Assembly: GCA_029260235.1 (NCBI GenBank)
Contig: JAJDDP010000211.1
Coordinates: forward strand, 1 to 64,000
Reading direction: 5' to 3'
Origin: Phycisphaerae bacterium
Lineage (GTDB): Bacteria > Planctomycetota > Phycisphaerae > UBA1845
DNA: 64,000 nucleotides
Notes under the pieces: generated by a model
Database searches by the model: none
What the model was told of the DNA's origin: nothing
Seen by the model: the letters and a program-made list of their open reading frames with translations, nothing else
Part shown: positions 18,838 through 28,463 of the stretch, piece by piece
How positions within the stretch are numbered: position 1 is the stretch's first letter
How the letters are laid out: each line of letters begins with the position of its first letter
Program-made: the position numbers and the translations under genes

Positions 18838-19530
18838 TCAATCCTCTTCCTTGCCGTGCAATTTCCTGGGAGTCTCGTTGTCAATGTACTGTCCATAGAA
18901 TTCCCGACTGGAGTCTACGCCGATTCTAACAAACAGATCGCGCGTATACGCCCCAGGCGGATGCAACTCGGCCGGCGGCACAGCCATGACCCTTCCATCA
19001 GGCCCGATGAACTTGCCGAACACATAAATCACCGACTGGTCGTTATGCAAACCACCGCTAAACTCAAACTCGCGTTCGAGCGTCTTCTCCTTGTCCGTGG
19101 CTGCCCCACGGAGAGGCGTCCCTGCCTTGGTACCGTAGAATTGCTTGTCATAGGTCATCACGAAGATCTGCGACTTGGGCAGGTAGAACCTCCCTGCTCG
19201 ATCATCCATGTCGGCTTTGTCGCCGGAGATAGGACGATCCTGAAACCAGACATCGGACGTAATCCCTTCGCCGGGGGCCAATCGATCATTACAGTCGAGC
19301 TTCAGGTCGGCGGCTGTCACGCACACGATGTTGATCTCCAAAGGATCACCCGTGCGGCTGGCCGCAGGTCGGTTCATGTGCACAGCCGTGTTGATGTAGT
19401 CATCCTGCGTGATGGTCAACAATCGAGCACATCCTGCAAGGCTCCCAGAAGCAGCCAGTGCAGCTAGGCAAACCAACTTGGCCCGGAAGAGCCCTCGCCC
19501 AAACGTCCACGCGTTCTTGACAGTTCTCAT
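18838..19530 (-). CDS. tssJ: TssJ-like outer-membrane lipoprotein
   Basis: Predicted lipoprotein of 230 residues. The start at 19530 gives a basic n-region, a hydrophobic core and the lipobox LAGC at about residues 31-34. The mature part is a short beta-rich domain with DPLEINIVCVTAADLKLD and LPPAELHPPG-like segments consistent with TssJ, the lipoprotein that anchors TssM at the outer membrane. Sequence similarity to TssJ is weak by eye, so position between the coiled-coil gene and tssK is part of the argument. Another secreted T6SS accessory lipoprotein remains possible. Confidence 0.72.
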   Translation of the reverse strand: MRTVKNAWTFGRGLFRAKLVCLAALAASGSLAGCARLLTITQDDYINTAVHMNRPAASRTGDPLEINIVCVTAADLKLDCNDRLAPGEGITSDVWFQDRPISGDKADMDDRAGRFYLPKSQIFVMTYDKQFYGTKAGTPLRGAATDKEKTLEREFEFSGGLHNDQSVIYVFGKFIGPDGRVMAVPPAELHPPGAYTRDLFVRIGVDSSREFYGQYIDNETPRKLHGKEED

Positions 19531-19561
19531 TTTACCCACCTTCAATAAACCGCCTGACTTA

Positions 19562-20746
19562 TTAGCCTGCCCGCCCGAAAGACTCCGCCAGATTCTTGCT
19601 GCGGAGTTGGTGAATATGTTCCAAGAAGTGGTAGTGGCCATCATCGCGGAGGTAATCCTTGACCTTTCGGTTCGGATCTCCCTCGAGGCCCATCTCCCCA
19701 CGCAAATGCGTTTCCAATTCTGAGGCAATGGACTCGATAGCGCTATCGCAACCAATCATGGATGCCTGTGCCCAGGAAAGCAGCATCCGCAGTCGCATCT
19801 TCAGCAAACCAGCAGGCCTACCGTCTTTGACGGCGATTGTCTGCCTCACCGTCTTGTGGACGTCGTCCCTCTTGGCATAAACCTCCCAAGGCACTTTAAC
19901 CGTTGTGTTGTGTTTCGTGTACTTGCCCAAGAAGACCCGCATGCTGTTGTCGAATTCATCCGCAAAGTGGGCCAACTCGATGAAGGCGTCCACCAGGCGT
20001 TCAGCCGCCTGCACATTTGGCAGGACGTGACCCTCGACCAGTGAAGGCTTGGTTGATGCAAGCCGCAGCCAAAGTTGCCCCAACAGGGACTCGGCACTCT
20101 GGGAGACCGCTTGCTTTGCCTTGTTGAGTTCTGCATTCAACTGCTCGACTTGGGCTTCTTTGTCCGTCCGCAGCTTCTCGAATGCCTGTCTGCTCTGCTC
20201 AAGCTCAGCCGCAAGCTCTCGCCGACTGGCTTCTATCCGATCCGCTTTGCTGTCATCCGCGCCGGAGGCTTCTAGACGCTGTACTTGGAGCATCAGACGC
20301 TCCTGCTCTACCTCGGCTGCGTGCAGGGCGGTGTTCTTGGCTACGAGTTCAGCCATTTGGGCGTCGTGATCATGCTGCAGCGACTCTAGTCGGGCACGTT
20401 GTTCTTCGATGGCACGCTGTTGATCGTCCGCCCGAACCTGTTCAGCCTCAAACTGCGAGGTGCGATGGGCCAAGTCGGCTTGAGTCGTAGCCAGCTTGTC
20501 TTCCAGATTGGCCCGTTCTCGATCAACCTTCTCCAACCTCTTGCTGACCTCTTGCGACCGGTCGTTCGCCCCGGCGTCCGTGGCTTGAGCGCCGCCGCCA
20601 GCCAACTCGCCGAACAGGGAAGCCAGCAACTGATAGCGCTGCGGTTCATCCATCTCAGCCAACGCTGCTTGGAGTGACCCGACGACCGCATCATCGGCCC
20701 CGCCGCCCCTTGAGCCGTTTCTTGCTGGCTTGCTGTCACCCGTCAT
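19562..20746 (-). CDS. Coiled-coil protein at head of T6SS operon, function unknown
   Basis: I do not recognise a named T6SS family. 394 residues from the ATG at 20746; an upstream TTG at 20848 would add 34 residues without clear support. Residues about 75-225 form a long, heptad-rich coiled coil full of E, Q, A, L and R. The C-terminal 170 residues are a compact, probably globular helical domain (LGQLWLRLASTKPSL, then LAHFADEFDNSMRVFLGKYTKH). No signal peptide is visible, so it is probably cytoplasmic. It lies 31 bp upstream of tssJ and seems to be the first gene of the operon, which suggests a T6SS assembly or regulatory role. That role is inferred from position only. Confidence 0.75.
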   Translation of the reverse strand: MTGDSKPARNGSRGGGADDAVVGSLQAALAEMDEPQRYQLLASLFGELAGGGAQATDAGANDRSQEVSKRLEKVDRERANLEDKLATTQADLAHRTSQFEAEQVRADDQQRAIEEQRARLESLQHDHDAQMAELVAKNTALHAAEVEQERLMLQVQRLEASGADDSKADRIEASRRELAAELEQSRQAFEKLRTDKEAQVEQLNAELNKAKQAVSQSAESLLGQLWLRLASTKPSLVEGHVLPNVQAAERLVDAFIELAHFADEFDNSMRVFLGKYTKHNTTVKVPWEVYAKRDDVHKTVRQTIAVKDGRPAGLLKMRLRMLLSWAQASMIGCDSAIESIASELETHLRGEMGLEGDPNRKVKDYLRDDGHYHFLEHIHQLRSKNLAESFGRAG

Positions 20747-20980
20747 GCAGAAGTGTCCGTCATCACAACCCCGAACATGGCACCACTCTCTGACATCGCC
20801 ACCGCTCTGTTGAACAACCGTGGCGATCTCCCAAACTCGATCCGCCAAGACATCGATGCTAAGCTACCCGCTGATTGCCAGGTTGTCGACCGCACGAGAA
20901 GGCAAGTCCCATCGGCAGGGGCTACCATGAGTACACGCAGCTGATCCGGTACGGCGGCAGAACAAGGGTTGAAATCTAGA
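20747..20980. promoter_or_regulatory. Divergent intergenic region of T6SS operon and kinase-FGE gene
   Basis: The only divergent gap in the T6SS region, 234 bp, so promoters for both directions must lie here or inside the flanking 5' ends. I see no clear -24/-12 sigma-54 pair or strong -35/-10 pair. An 82-codon minus-strand frame crosses it and ends as ATGA on the coiled-coil gene's start; I do not call it as a gene. Confidence 0.5.
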
Positions 20981-23900
20981 ATGGCTGCCATCTACCGACG
21001 GGGCATCATCAGGACTGTTCAGACCGACGAGAGCGCATGGGCTGAGCTGACCGAGAAGCTTCAGGCTGCTGTCGAGCGGCAGAACGAGCTAGCCAACGCC
21101 TGTCCGCATGTGCTTCGGTTCAAGGGGTCTCTCCAAGCAGCGGCGGACAACCAAAGCCTGGTCATCGAGCACGAACCCGCGACGACCATTCCGATTGGTC
21201 CGTTGTTCAGTGACTCAAGCGCGCCTGTGCCCGCGGCCCACCTCCTTCGAGTCACAGCGGCGCTTTATGAGGCGTTAGCCGCTGCGCACGGGGGGAGTGG
21301 TGGAGCCCCTCTCGCCCACGGCTGCATCTGCCCCGGAGTGGTGCTATATACGCCGGATGGCCAAGTCAAAGTCTCTGATTTTGGCTTCGCCCAAGCCATC
21401 TGCAGTGTTCTAGGGCCACAAGAGTACCTTAACCTGGCCGTAGGGCCGACCTCCCAAGACGTGCCAAGTGGAACCACGTTTTGCATGTGGGAAGTCCAAG
21501 CCCCCGATGAGTTTTCACGTGACGACCGCATTTGCGGCTTCGTCGATCCTGAGAAATACGGCACGCACACGCTGACCGCCTTCGAACATGGCTCGGATAT
21601 CATCGGGGCGGGCTTCGTGCTGCATTTGATGGCTGAGCACCAACACGCTTACCTTTACGCCGACCCCGATGCCCATCGCCTCGTAGAAATGTCCGAGTTC
21701 ATGGCCATGGGGCGCTACAACGGGGCTCGCCGCAAGGACCTCCGCGCTGCCGACGATCCGGGCACAAAGCGCTGGTGCGATCTCATGGCGGGGATCTTAG
21801 CCCGCTTACCTCAAAACCGTCCGTCGGCTGGCGAGGTTGCCGAAGCTCTTAGCGAATATGTAGTCCCACAACAAGCCGACGACGTCCTGAGACAACAACT
21901 TGGGGAGATCGAGGGCTACGCTCAGCAGGAGGAGTGGGACAAAGTTCTCCAAGAATGCCGCCTGGTGGTTCAAGACCAAGCTGCGCCTGCGGACGTGACT
22001 CAGAGAGCCAACGCCTTGGCCATGCAAGCCGAGGCCAACCTGCTCCTCGCCCAAGCCACTGAGTCACTTCAGCACGGCAACCTCGACCAAGCAGGCCCAC
22101 CGCTCGAAGATATCTCGAAGATGGTCGGGCTTCCTGCCGAGCTGGTTGACCGAGCGAGGCAACTCAGCGACGTGGTCCGGGCCAATATCGTCACTAGGAA
22201 CGCGGTGGAGGAAATCAGGGCGGAACTCGAACAGGCTGACCGCGTCGATCCTGTGCAATTGCACGACCAGACTGAAACGCTCCTCCAGCGACTTGGTCAT
22301 TTTGCAGCCGAAGATGCCCTCGTGGAGCGTGTGGCACAATCCATTGCTTCGGTGAAGAAGGAAGTTGAGGCTGTCCGCGACGAGGTGCTCCCTCATGCGA
22401 AAGCGGCCAAGCAGCAGAATCTCGACAGCGCCCAGGCGTGGGTAGACAAGATCACGTCAGCCGCAGAAGCAGCCAGTTGGGATGAGGTTGGCTCTTTGCT
22501 GGAGGATCGCCCCTCGCTGACGCATTGGCCCGAGGGCATCCTAGAAAAAGCAAACGCGTTCGAGCAACAACTCGATGCGTTTCGGGCAGACCAAGCGCGA
22601 CAAGGTGCCATTCAGGAGGATGCACAGTCAGCCCACGCATGGATCGATTCACTCTCCAAAGCCGTGGCTGAGGAAGATTGGGATTTGGCGGAACAGGCCT
22701 TGGCTGACAAGCCCCGGCTCGCTAATTGGCCCGATGACATCCTGGATCAAGCCAATCAGCTGGCATCCAGCCTTCGCAATGCCCGCAAAGATCAAGCCAA
22801 TCTCGCACATGCCGAGGAATGGGCTGGGAGATTCATCAAAGCGGCTCAAGCAGAGGATTGGGATGCCGCCACCGATCTGCTCGCTCAAAAACCGGTGCTG
22901 CAGAGCTGGCCCGAAGAGCTGGCCGATACGCTGGCACCGCTGCAGGCAGAAGTTGAACAGCGAGTCGAAGCCGACGAATTGGAGCGCCGCCGCGTCGAAC
23001 AACAGCAGCGCCAGGCGTACCAATGGCTCGATCAAGCCAATGAAGCCTCCAACAGCGAGCAGTGGGAAGAGGCGCTGACGCTCACTCAAACTCCTCCAGC
23101 ACTTGAGAGTATTCCCAAACAGGTCATGGAGAGGTCAGCCAAGCTAGCCGTCTACTGCCGTGACAAGCTGGGCGAGGCCGTTCTAGAAGAGCTAAGAGCC
23201 AGGCGCGAGAAGATCCTCGAATTGGCCCGCAGGCACATCGACGGGTTGATCGGTCAAGAATTCGAGGGGCTAATTGCGCCTGGGGCGTTCAAGGTCGGGA
23301 TGGATGCCGATGAGTTCGTATCCGACATTCCCGGCGCCGATGGACGGGCTGTCCTGCATGTCGCTGCTGGCGAGACCTCCGGTGCCAAGCTACGGTTTTC
23401 CGCCCCGTTTGATTTCAAAGTCAATGCCGAGCCAGCTAGCATTTGTGACGATGAGGGCACGCTGGATGCACTGTTAGTCGACTCGGTTGGGCGACTGCTC
23501 CTCGACACGCAAAAGCAGGGCATAGTAGGGTTGGCACAGCGCCTTCGCGACGGACTATTCCCCATGGCAGAGGCGGACTTGAATCTCGGCAAGGCCACTG
23601 CTGAGGCCGACGCGAAGATCCAACTCATGGGCCCAGATAGTAGCGCGGGCAGTCTCAAGGTGCCGCTGCGTTGGGCTCCGGATCACCTGCGTTGGGAATA
23701 CCGCGATGCGGCCGAGTTTTGCGACCGGGCTACGAGAATTTGTACGCGAGAAGTCGCCGCTCAAATCATGGCTGACTTACCCGCGCGGAGTGACCTTCTG
23801 GGCCAATACTTGTCACTTCTTGAGGTCAAGCTGGAATCTGCTCCCGATGACTCCAGGACGACTCTTGCTGCCCCGCTGCCTTTGGATGCAAGTTTGGGAG

Positions 23901-26158
23901 TTCGCGGTGGAGGGCCGCTCGAGCCGCAAACCCTGCTCAGCTTCAAAGTCTCCTGCCCCCAACTCGGCATTGTTGATCATGAGGCTGACCTTTCTACTGC
24001 CGAGGCGACTTTATTGCAGTTGATTGTCCAAGCCCAGATAAGCGACCGATCAGCCATCGAGGCAGACCTGTCGGGCCAAGTGAAAGGTGCGGCTGCCAAG
24101 GCAAAGATCACCTCCTCGCCCAACCGCATCCAAACTCCTGTTGGCGAACTGACCTTTGAACTCAAACCGAAGGGCCGGCCCCCCTTGCAACTTGCCGCTT
24201 CGTGGGATGTCAAGAAGTTCGCCTTCATCCTGCCTGAAGAATGGCAGCAGCTGGTCGATCAATGCTTGGCTGGGACTGCCCCGCTGGCCCCCATCGCAGA
24301 CAGCATCGAAACCTCATCACCGGATCAAACGAAGAAGGCCCCATTGTGGCGTCAACGGCGTGCACAAGCGGCCGCAGGGTTGATCGCAGCCGCGGGGCTT
24401 GCTGCCGGCGGCTGGGCGGTTTGGTCGGGTCCAGCCAAGACGGTGCCCCATAACCCCACCAAACAACCCGCAGGAACCGAGCCGACCGAGGATGAAGTAG
24501 TCAAGAAGCCAACAGCGCAACCAATCGATGACCAATCCCAGCCGCCTGATACGACCGAAATTGAGCAGCCGCAGGTGCCCACAAACGATGCTGATACAAC
24601 CCGAGACGAAGTGATTACGACACCCACTGATCCGCCAGCCGAAGACCCGGAAGACCAAGCCCTCAAAGAGCTGACCGCCCAATTGGCCATCGCGACTAAG
24701 GACTACGAATCCATCGAACAAGAGCTGAAGGCGCCTACACATAGCCAGCTAGTTGCGCGGATCGATCAGGGTGGCGTCGATGAGCTGGTCGAGACTACCT
24801 ATACGTTGTCGGACCAGCTGCCTGCCGATGCAACTGACTTGGCTGATCAGGTTGATACCCAGCTTGAACAGCTCGAAGATTGGCAGGCTAAGTTGAGAGA
24901 ATACGGCAAGGTGCTGGATTTGGGAGGAAAGACCATTGATGAGCAGATCCAAGTTCTAGAAAAGGCAAAGTCTGCCTGGACCACCGACTGGGTCACGCGG
25001 CTGCTGGAACAACTGCCTTCCATCGGGGCATCGCTGGCTGCCGCCGAGGAACAAGCAGGCCAGGGCAACTGGCGGTCTGCCCTCTCTGCATTGAGAAAAG
25101 TCAAAGAGGGTGCCGCAGAGGCTGGTTTGGCAACAACGATCGACGACACCATAGCCGCCGCCCACCAACGTGTTGCCGACGCCCGACTTGATTTCTTGAC
25201 TCCCGTGCTCGCCGAAGCCAAGCAATGGCTGGCCAACAACCCCATGCCTGAAAATCAACTCTTCCACCTCTCGCAGACCGATCAAGCAACAGAAGCGCGC
25301 TACAAGCTCGACTATCTGGATTTCGATTTCCCCACCAACCCCGAGTCTGGAGACTGGATCGACGCTGCCCGCCAGGAAGAAATTTTTCCGTGGACGATTC
25401 TATCCGACATCCAAGCCAAGACTGTGGCTGGGCTACTTGATTGGGTGAACGTCTCACTGCCTATTCCAGCAATCAATGGTTCAGAAGGCTCGGCCATCGA
25501 TCTGGTCTTCATCCCACCTTGGCCTGCTGCTGGGCTGACCGACTCGGTCTGGATGAGCCAAACCGAAATCACCGTTGCTCAGTTTCAAACTATCACCGGC
25601 AGTCTGCCCGATGCGCGAGGGGAGGCCTTCATGGAGATGCGGAAGAAGGGCACCAATCCGATTGCCTTCGTGCCGGCTGACAAAGTTGGAAAGTTCTGTG
25701 GCCAATTGCAATCGAGATTCGACGAGGGCACGCTTACCGTCAAGATTCCCGACGCCGAACGATGGAAGATCGCTTACCATGCAGGGGCCTATGCCGACGT
25801 GCAGGCATTCACGCGGCAGTGTGCCTATGATCAGGGCGGAACCGCCAGACTTGATCCAACCCGTGCCAATCTCGAATCGGACGAACTGTTCTCACCGAAC
25901 GAGCTCTTTTCACCAGGGCACGAGGATGGCTACGAATTCTACGCCCCAGTCAGGTTGAATCCTTCCAATAGATGGTTGCTCCACGGGATGCTGGATAACG
26001 TCAGGGAGTGGGTAAGAGCAGTGTCTCGGATCCAGGCGGTCGGAGGATCATTCCGCGATGCAGCACTGGACGACTACACCGAACCTATCGGAATGGACAA
26101 CTCCAAAGCGTACGATCATGTGGGCCTGCGCATCGTTATCGTTCCGACCCGACAGTAA
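20981..26158 (+). CDS. Pseudokinase - helical repeat - TM - FGE-like fusion protein
   Basis: 1725 residues. Residues 1-290 resemble the C-lobe of a Ser/Thr kinase, with a reduced N-lobe. The catalytic loop reads HGCICPGVVL (113-122), so the HRD aspartate, the following lysine and the asparagine are all replaced, while DFG (133-135) remains. This predicts a pseudokinase. Residues about 485-725 hold four tandem 60-68-residue helical repeats with a 'WD...L..P.L..WP' pattern. An unrecognised beta-rich region follows, then a membrane segment near 1127-1150, a Pro/Thr/Asp-rich linker, a coiled coil, and a C-terminal FGE/sulfatase-modifying-factor-like domain (about 1505-1725: TEITVAQF, GMLDNVREWV, VGGSFRD, VGLRIV). 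Chlamydial Pkn1 pairs a kinase with an FGE domain in a similar way. ATG at 20981 is chosen over TTG at 20969 for AAGGG spacing. Its divergence from the T6SS operon suggests a signalling or scaffold role there. Confidence 0.8.
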   Translation: MAAIYRRGIIRTVQTDESAWAELTEKLQAAVERQNELANACPHVLRFKGSLQAAADNQSLVIEHEPATTIPIGPLFSDSSAPVPAAHLLRVTAALYEALAAAHGGSGGAPLAHGCICPGVVLYTPDGQVKVSDFGFAQAICSVLGPQEYLNLAVGPTSQDVPSGTTFCMWEVQAPDEFSRDDRICGFVDPEKYGTHTLTAFEHGSDIIGAGFVLHLMAEHQHAYLYADPDAHRLVEMSEFMAMGRYNGARRKDLRAADDPGTKRWCDLMAGILARLPQNRPSAGEVAEALSEYVVPQQADDVLRQQLGEIEGYAQQEEWDKVLQECRLVVQDQAAPADVTQRANALAMQAEANLLLAQATESLQHGNLDQAGPPLEDISKMVGLPAELVDRARQLSDVVRANIVTRNAVEEIRAELEQADRVDPVQLHDQTETLLQRLGHFAAEDALVERVAQSIASVKKEVEAVRDEVLPHAKAAKQQNLDSAQAWVDKITSAAEAASWDEVGSLLEDRPSLTHWPEGILEKANAFEQQLDAFRADQARQGAIQEDAQSAHAWIDSLSKAVAEEDWDLAEQALADKPRLANWPDDILDQANQLASSLRNARKDQANLAHAEEWAGRFIKAAQAEDWDAATDLLAQKPVLQSWPEELADTLAPLQAEVEQRVEADELERRRVEQQQRQAYQWLDQANEASNSEQWEEALTLTQTPPALESIPKQVMERSAKLAVYCRDKLGEAVLEELRARREKILELARRHIDGLIGQEFEGLIAPGAFKVGMDADEFVSDIPGADGRAVLHVAAGETSGAKLRFSAPFDFKVNAEPASICDDEGTLDALLVDSVGRLLLDTQKQGIVGLAQRLRDGLFPMAEADLNLGKATAEADAKIQLMGPDSSAGSLKVPLRWAPDHLRWEYRDAAEFCDRATRICTREVAAQIMADLPARSDLLGQYLSLLEVKLESAPDDSRTTLAAPLPLDASLGVRGGGPLEPQTLLSFKVSCPQLGIVDHEADLSTAEATLLQLIVQAQISDRSAIEADLSGQVKGAAAKAKITSSPNRIQTPVGELTFELKPKGRPPLQLAASWDVKKFAFILPEEWQQLVDQCLAGTAPLAPIADSIETSSPDQTKKAPLWRQRRAQAAAGLIAAAGLAAGGWAVWSGPAKTVPHNPTKQPAGTEPTEDEVVKKPTAQPIDDQSQPPDTTEIEQPQVPTNDADTTRDEVITTPTDPPAEDPEDQALKELTAQLAIATKDYESIEQELKAPTHSQLVARIDQGGVDELVETTYTLSDQLPADATDLADQVDTQLEQLEDWQAKLREYGKVLDLGGKTIDEQIQVLEKAKSAWTTDWVTRLLEQLPSIGASLAAAEEQAGQGNWRSALSALRKVKEGAAEAGLATTIDDTIAAAHQRVADARLDFLTPVLAEAKQWLANNPMPENQLFHLSQTDQATEARYKLDYLDFDFPTNPESGDWIDAARQEEIFPWTILSDIQAKTVAGLLDWVNVSLPIPAINGSEGSAIDLVFIPPWPAAGLTDSVWMSQTEITVAQFQTITGSLPDARGEAFMEMRKKGTNPIAFVPADKVGKFCGQLQSRFDEGTLTVKIPDAERWKIAYHAGAYADVQAFTRQCAYDQGGTARLDPTRANLESDELFSPNELFSPGHEDGYEFYAPVRLNPSNRWLLHGMLDNVREWVRAVSRIQAVGGSFRDAALDDYTEPIGMDNSKAYDHVGLRIVIVPTRQ
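22435..23160 (+). repeat. Four tandem coding repeats of about 65 codons
   Basis: Within the pseudokinase-FGE gene, four consecutive units begin near 22435, 22636, 22816 and 23020. Each carries an aromatic residue, then EDWD or ASWD, a leucine-rich helix, P-x-L-x-x-W-P and a second helix. The units are clearly related at protein level but diverged in DNA. A weaker fifth unit (EEWDKVLQECR) lies upstream near residue 320. Confidence 0.65.
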
Positions 26159-26161
26159 CAA

Positions 26162-28264
26162 CTACTTCCCGCTGCGCTGCTTCTTGAATTGAAGCACGCG
26201 GGGATGATCGGCGCCCAGCGTGTCTGTCAGTATGCCCAGCGCCTCCCGCCAGCGCGAGTTAGCCCGCTCCGATTCTCCCCGAGAATGGTGTATATCGCCA
26301 AGTGCCGCCAGCAGTGCACCGCGAATGGGGTGTCGCTTCAAGCCAGCGTCTAACGACCTCAGTGCTCGGCTATAGATTCGGAACGCTTCATCTTGCTTTC
26401 CCATGCGCTCGAGCAATTGCCCCTGCTGCAAGCGAAGGGCCGCTAGTGAAGGCGCGCCATCTGGATAGTGTTTGCGGAAACCCTCCTCAGCCACCTCGAA
26501 TTTTTGCAGGGCCACCGCGTAGGCAGAGGGCGTGCGAGCGGTTACCTCAGCGAAGTAGACCATCGCTCGCAGTACTTCCAGGTTATCTTGACCCAACGAA
26601 TCTTGCAGAACTTTGAATCGTCGGCCAGCCTCAGCTTTTAGTCTGCTAAAGGCAGCCGCCCCTTCGCTGGAGTCGCTGCAGTTCGCCGCGATCAGCGCCG
26701 CCTGCAGACAGGCTAGCACTGCATCCTTGTGCTCAGACCCGAGTTGCGCATCGAGGGCCTTCATCGCCTGATCGGCCAGTTCCAATGCCTGCGAACATCG
26801 CCCTTCTTCGCGATGGACCGCCGCCAGCTCTAACCGAGCCTGGGCAACCAGCGGATGGGCCTCGCCCTGGGTGGCTATCAATCCCGCCACGGCCTGCTCA
26901 CCTAGTTTGGTCGCCTCTTGCCAATGCCCGCGAAGCCGGGCGAGGTTAGCGAGATCCATGAGAATCAGCAGCCTGTCTGGATGCCGCTCATCTTGCATGA
27001 ATTCAAATTCATCCAACACCCCTTGCAATTGGACCTCCGCCTCATCCAATCGCTCCATGGTCAAAAACATTCGGCCCAGATTCGCCTTGAGGACCGCGGC
27101 AGTCCTAGGGTCGACCTTTCCAGCCTCCAAGGCTTGCTGAGCACTCTCTAGGTAGCGTTCCGCATCGCCATAGGCGCCTAGCTCTTGAGCACAGGCAGCT
27201 GCGTTCATAGCCAACTCGGTTTGGAAATTTAGATCGTCACGGCAGGAGGCGTCTCGCCGACCTAGGTGTCTTGCCAAATCGAATTTGAGATTGGCCTCCT
27301 CAAGATCCCCCAGTTTCAGTGCAGCCACGCCGAGGACCACTTGGATTCTAGGCTGCCTCTCCGCACCCGGGAGGGCTGAGAGCGCCTGACACTGGGAACG
27401 CACATCGTCATAACGCCCGGCATCCAGTAGCACCAGAACCAAGCTCGCCAAGACCTCGGCGTGTTGCGGCGAATCGTCCTCTTCGCGGCAGAGACGCGCA
27501 GCCTCAGTGAAGGACTGAGCGGCTGATTCCGATTCTGATTTCCTTTGGTGAATCGAGCCTAGCGAATGGTGGATCGATATCTGAAGCGAGATCGGGCAGT
27601 CATCCAGCTTGGCCGAAGCTCCCAATGCATTCTTTTGACACTGCAGGGCACTGTCGAGATCTCGCTTGGCGGCGTCTACACCGCCTTCGGCCTCTTGCCT
27701 GCTTCGTTCAAAATAGGCATCGCCCATGGCCTGCAACGTGGCAACATGATCCGCGCTCTTTTGGTCAGATCTAGTCAACGACCTTTCATATACATCCAGT
27801 GCCTCGCCCAGTCGTCGCTCGGACCGCAAGAACCGCCCCAGCGACCGGCTGGCAATGCCGTACAGGCGATCACTGCTCGCCTGTGGCCGCGCTTCCAGCG
27901 AAATGAGCAGATCGCTCGCGATTTGGATCGCTTTTTGCCGATCCCCGGCATTGGATTCGAGCGAATCCGTCGTTTTGGTGGCCCGACCCCAGTACGCTTG
28001 GCACAGTCCATGGCGAACCTCAGCATCGCGCAGGGAATCACCGGCGGAGTCAGCCAGCAGCGACTCATAGACGGCGATGGCCTCGTCAAAATTCCCCTGG
28101 CGGCGCAAGCGGTCAGCCTGTGAGCGTCCCTGCTGGGTCGAAACTCCCACGCCCGTACTTTGTAGTCGAGGGCCGCCGGCTGAAGCACATCCACCAACAA
28201 TGCTGCCCATCAGCAATAGGCTGATCACCCTACTCGCGCGCCGGATGTACAGTGTCGCCACCAT
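26162..28264 (-). CDS. TPR-repeat lipoprotein
   Basis: Predicted lipoprotein of 700 residues. It has a short basic start, a hydrophobic core and the lipobox VGGC at about 23-26. Nearly all of the mature protein is tetratricopeptide repeats (for example FDEAIAVYESLLADS, LDEAEVQLQGVLDEFE, GDAERYLESAQQALEAG). Such helical scaffolds bind protein partners; the partner is unknown. The ATG at 28264 follows AGAGGAAAG. It converges on the pseudokinase-FGE gene with only 3 bp between the stops and is divergent from the TPR/beta-barrel gene at 28464. Confidence 0.85.
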   Translation of the reverse strand: MVATLYIRRASRVISLLLMGSIVGGCASAGGPRLQSTGVGVSTQQGRSQADRLRRQGNFDEAIAVYESLLADSAGDSLRDAEVRHGLCQAYWGRATKTTDSLESNAGDRQKAIQIASDLLISLEARPQASSDRLYGIASRSLGRFLRSERRLGEALDVYERSLTRSDQKSADHVATLQAMGDAYFERSRQEAEGGVDAAKRDLDSALQCQKNALGASAKLDDCPISLQISIHHSLGSIHQRKSESESAAQSFTEAARLCREEDDSPQHAEVLASLVLVLLDAGRYDDVRSQCQALSALPGAERQPRIQVVLGVAALKLGDLEEANLKFDLARHLGRRDASCRDDLNFQTELAMNAAACAQELGAYGDAERYLESAQQALEAGKVDPRTAAVLKANLGRMFLTMERLDEAEVQLQGVLDEFEFMQDERHPDRLLILMDLANLARLRGHWQEATKLGEQAVAGLIATQGEAHPLVAQARLELAAVHREEGRCSQALELADQAMKALDAQLGSEHKDAVLACLQAALIAANCSDSSEGAAAFSRLKAEAGRRFKVLQDSLGQDNLEVLRAMVYFAEVTARTPSAYAVALQKFEVAEEGFRKHYPDGAPSLAALRLQQGQLLERMGKQDEAFRIYSRALRSLDAGLKRHPIRGALLAALGDIHHSRGESERANSRWREALGILTDTLGADHPRVLQFKKQRSGK

Positions 28265-28463
28265 GCTTTCCTCTCATCAAAGACTGATCTTGCCAACTGC
28301 GCTCAATGGTATATCCTGGCTCGCGGGGCCTCAACCGGAAGGAAATTACTTGCCACCAGCGCCGTTGGCCCTCAAGATACGGCTCAACACCTGATCTGAT
28401 CCCGCCCGATGGGCAGCGGTCGCCGATTCGCGGGATTTGCCGGGGTAGTTGCGAGGATCAAAT
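28265..28463. promoter_or_regulatory. Divergent promoter region
   Basis: 199 bp between the oppositely oriented TPR lipoprotein and TPR/beta-barrel genes. It must supply both promoters. The plus-strand gene's GAGG site is at 28453-28456. I could not identify reliable promoter hexamers. Confidence 0.4.

Noticed and set aside
20747-20980. Sigma-54 promoter for the T6SS operon
   Set aside because: No TGGCAC-N5-TTGC-like pair at proper spacing was found on either strand.
20743-20991. 82-codon minus-strand frame ending as ATGA on the coiled-coil gene start
   Set aside because: The overlap is suggestive, but composition is not gene-like, no family is visible and it crosses the start of the divergent gene.
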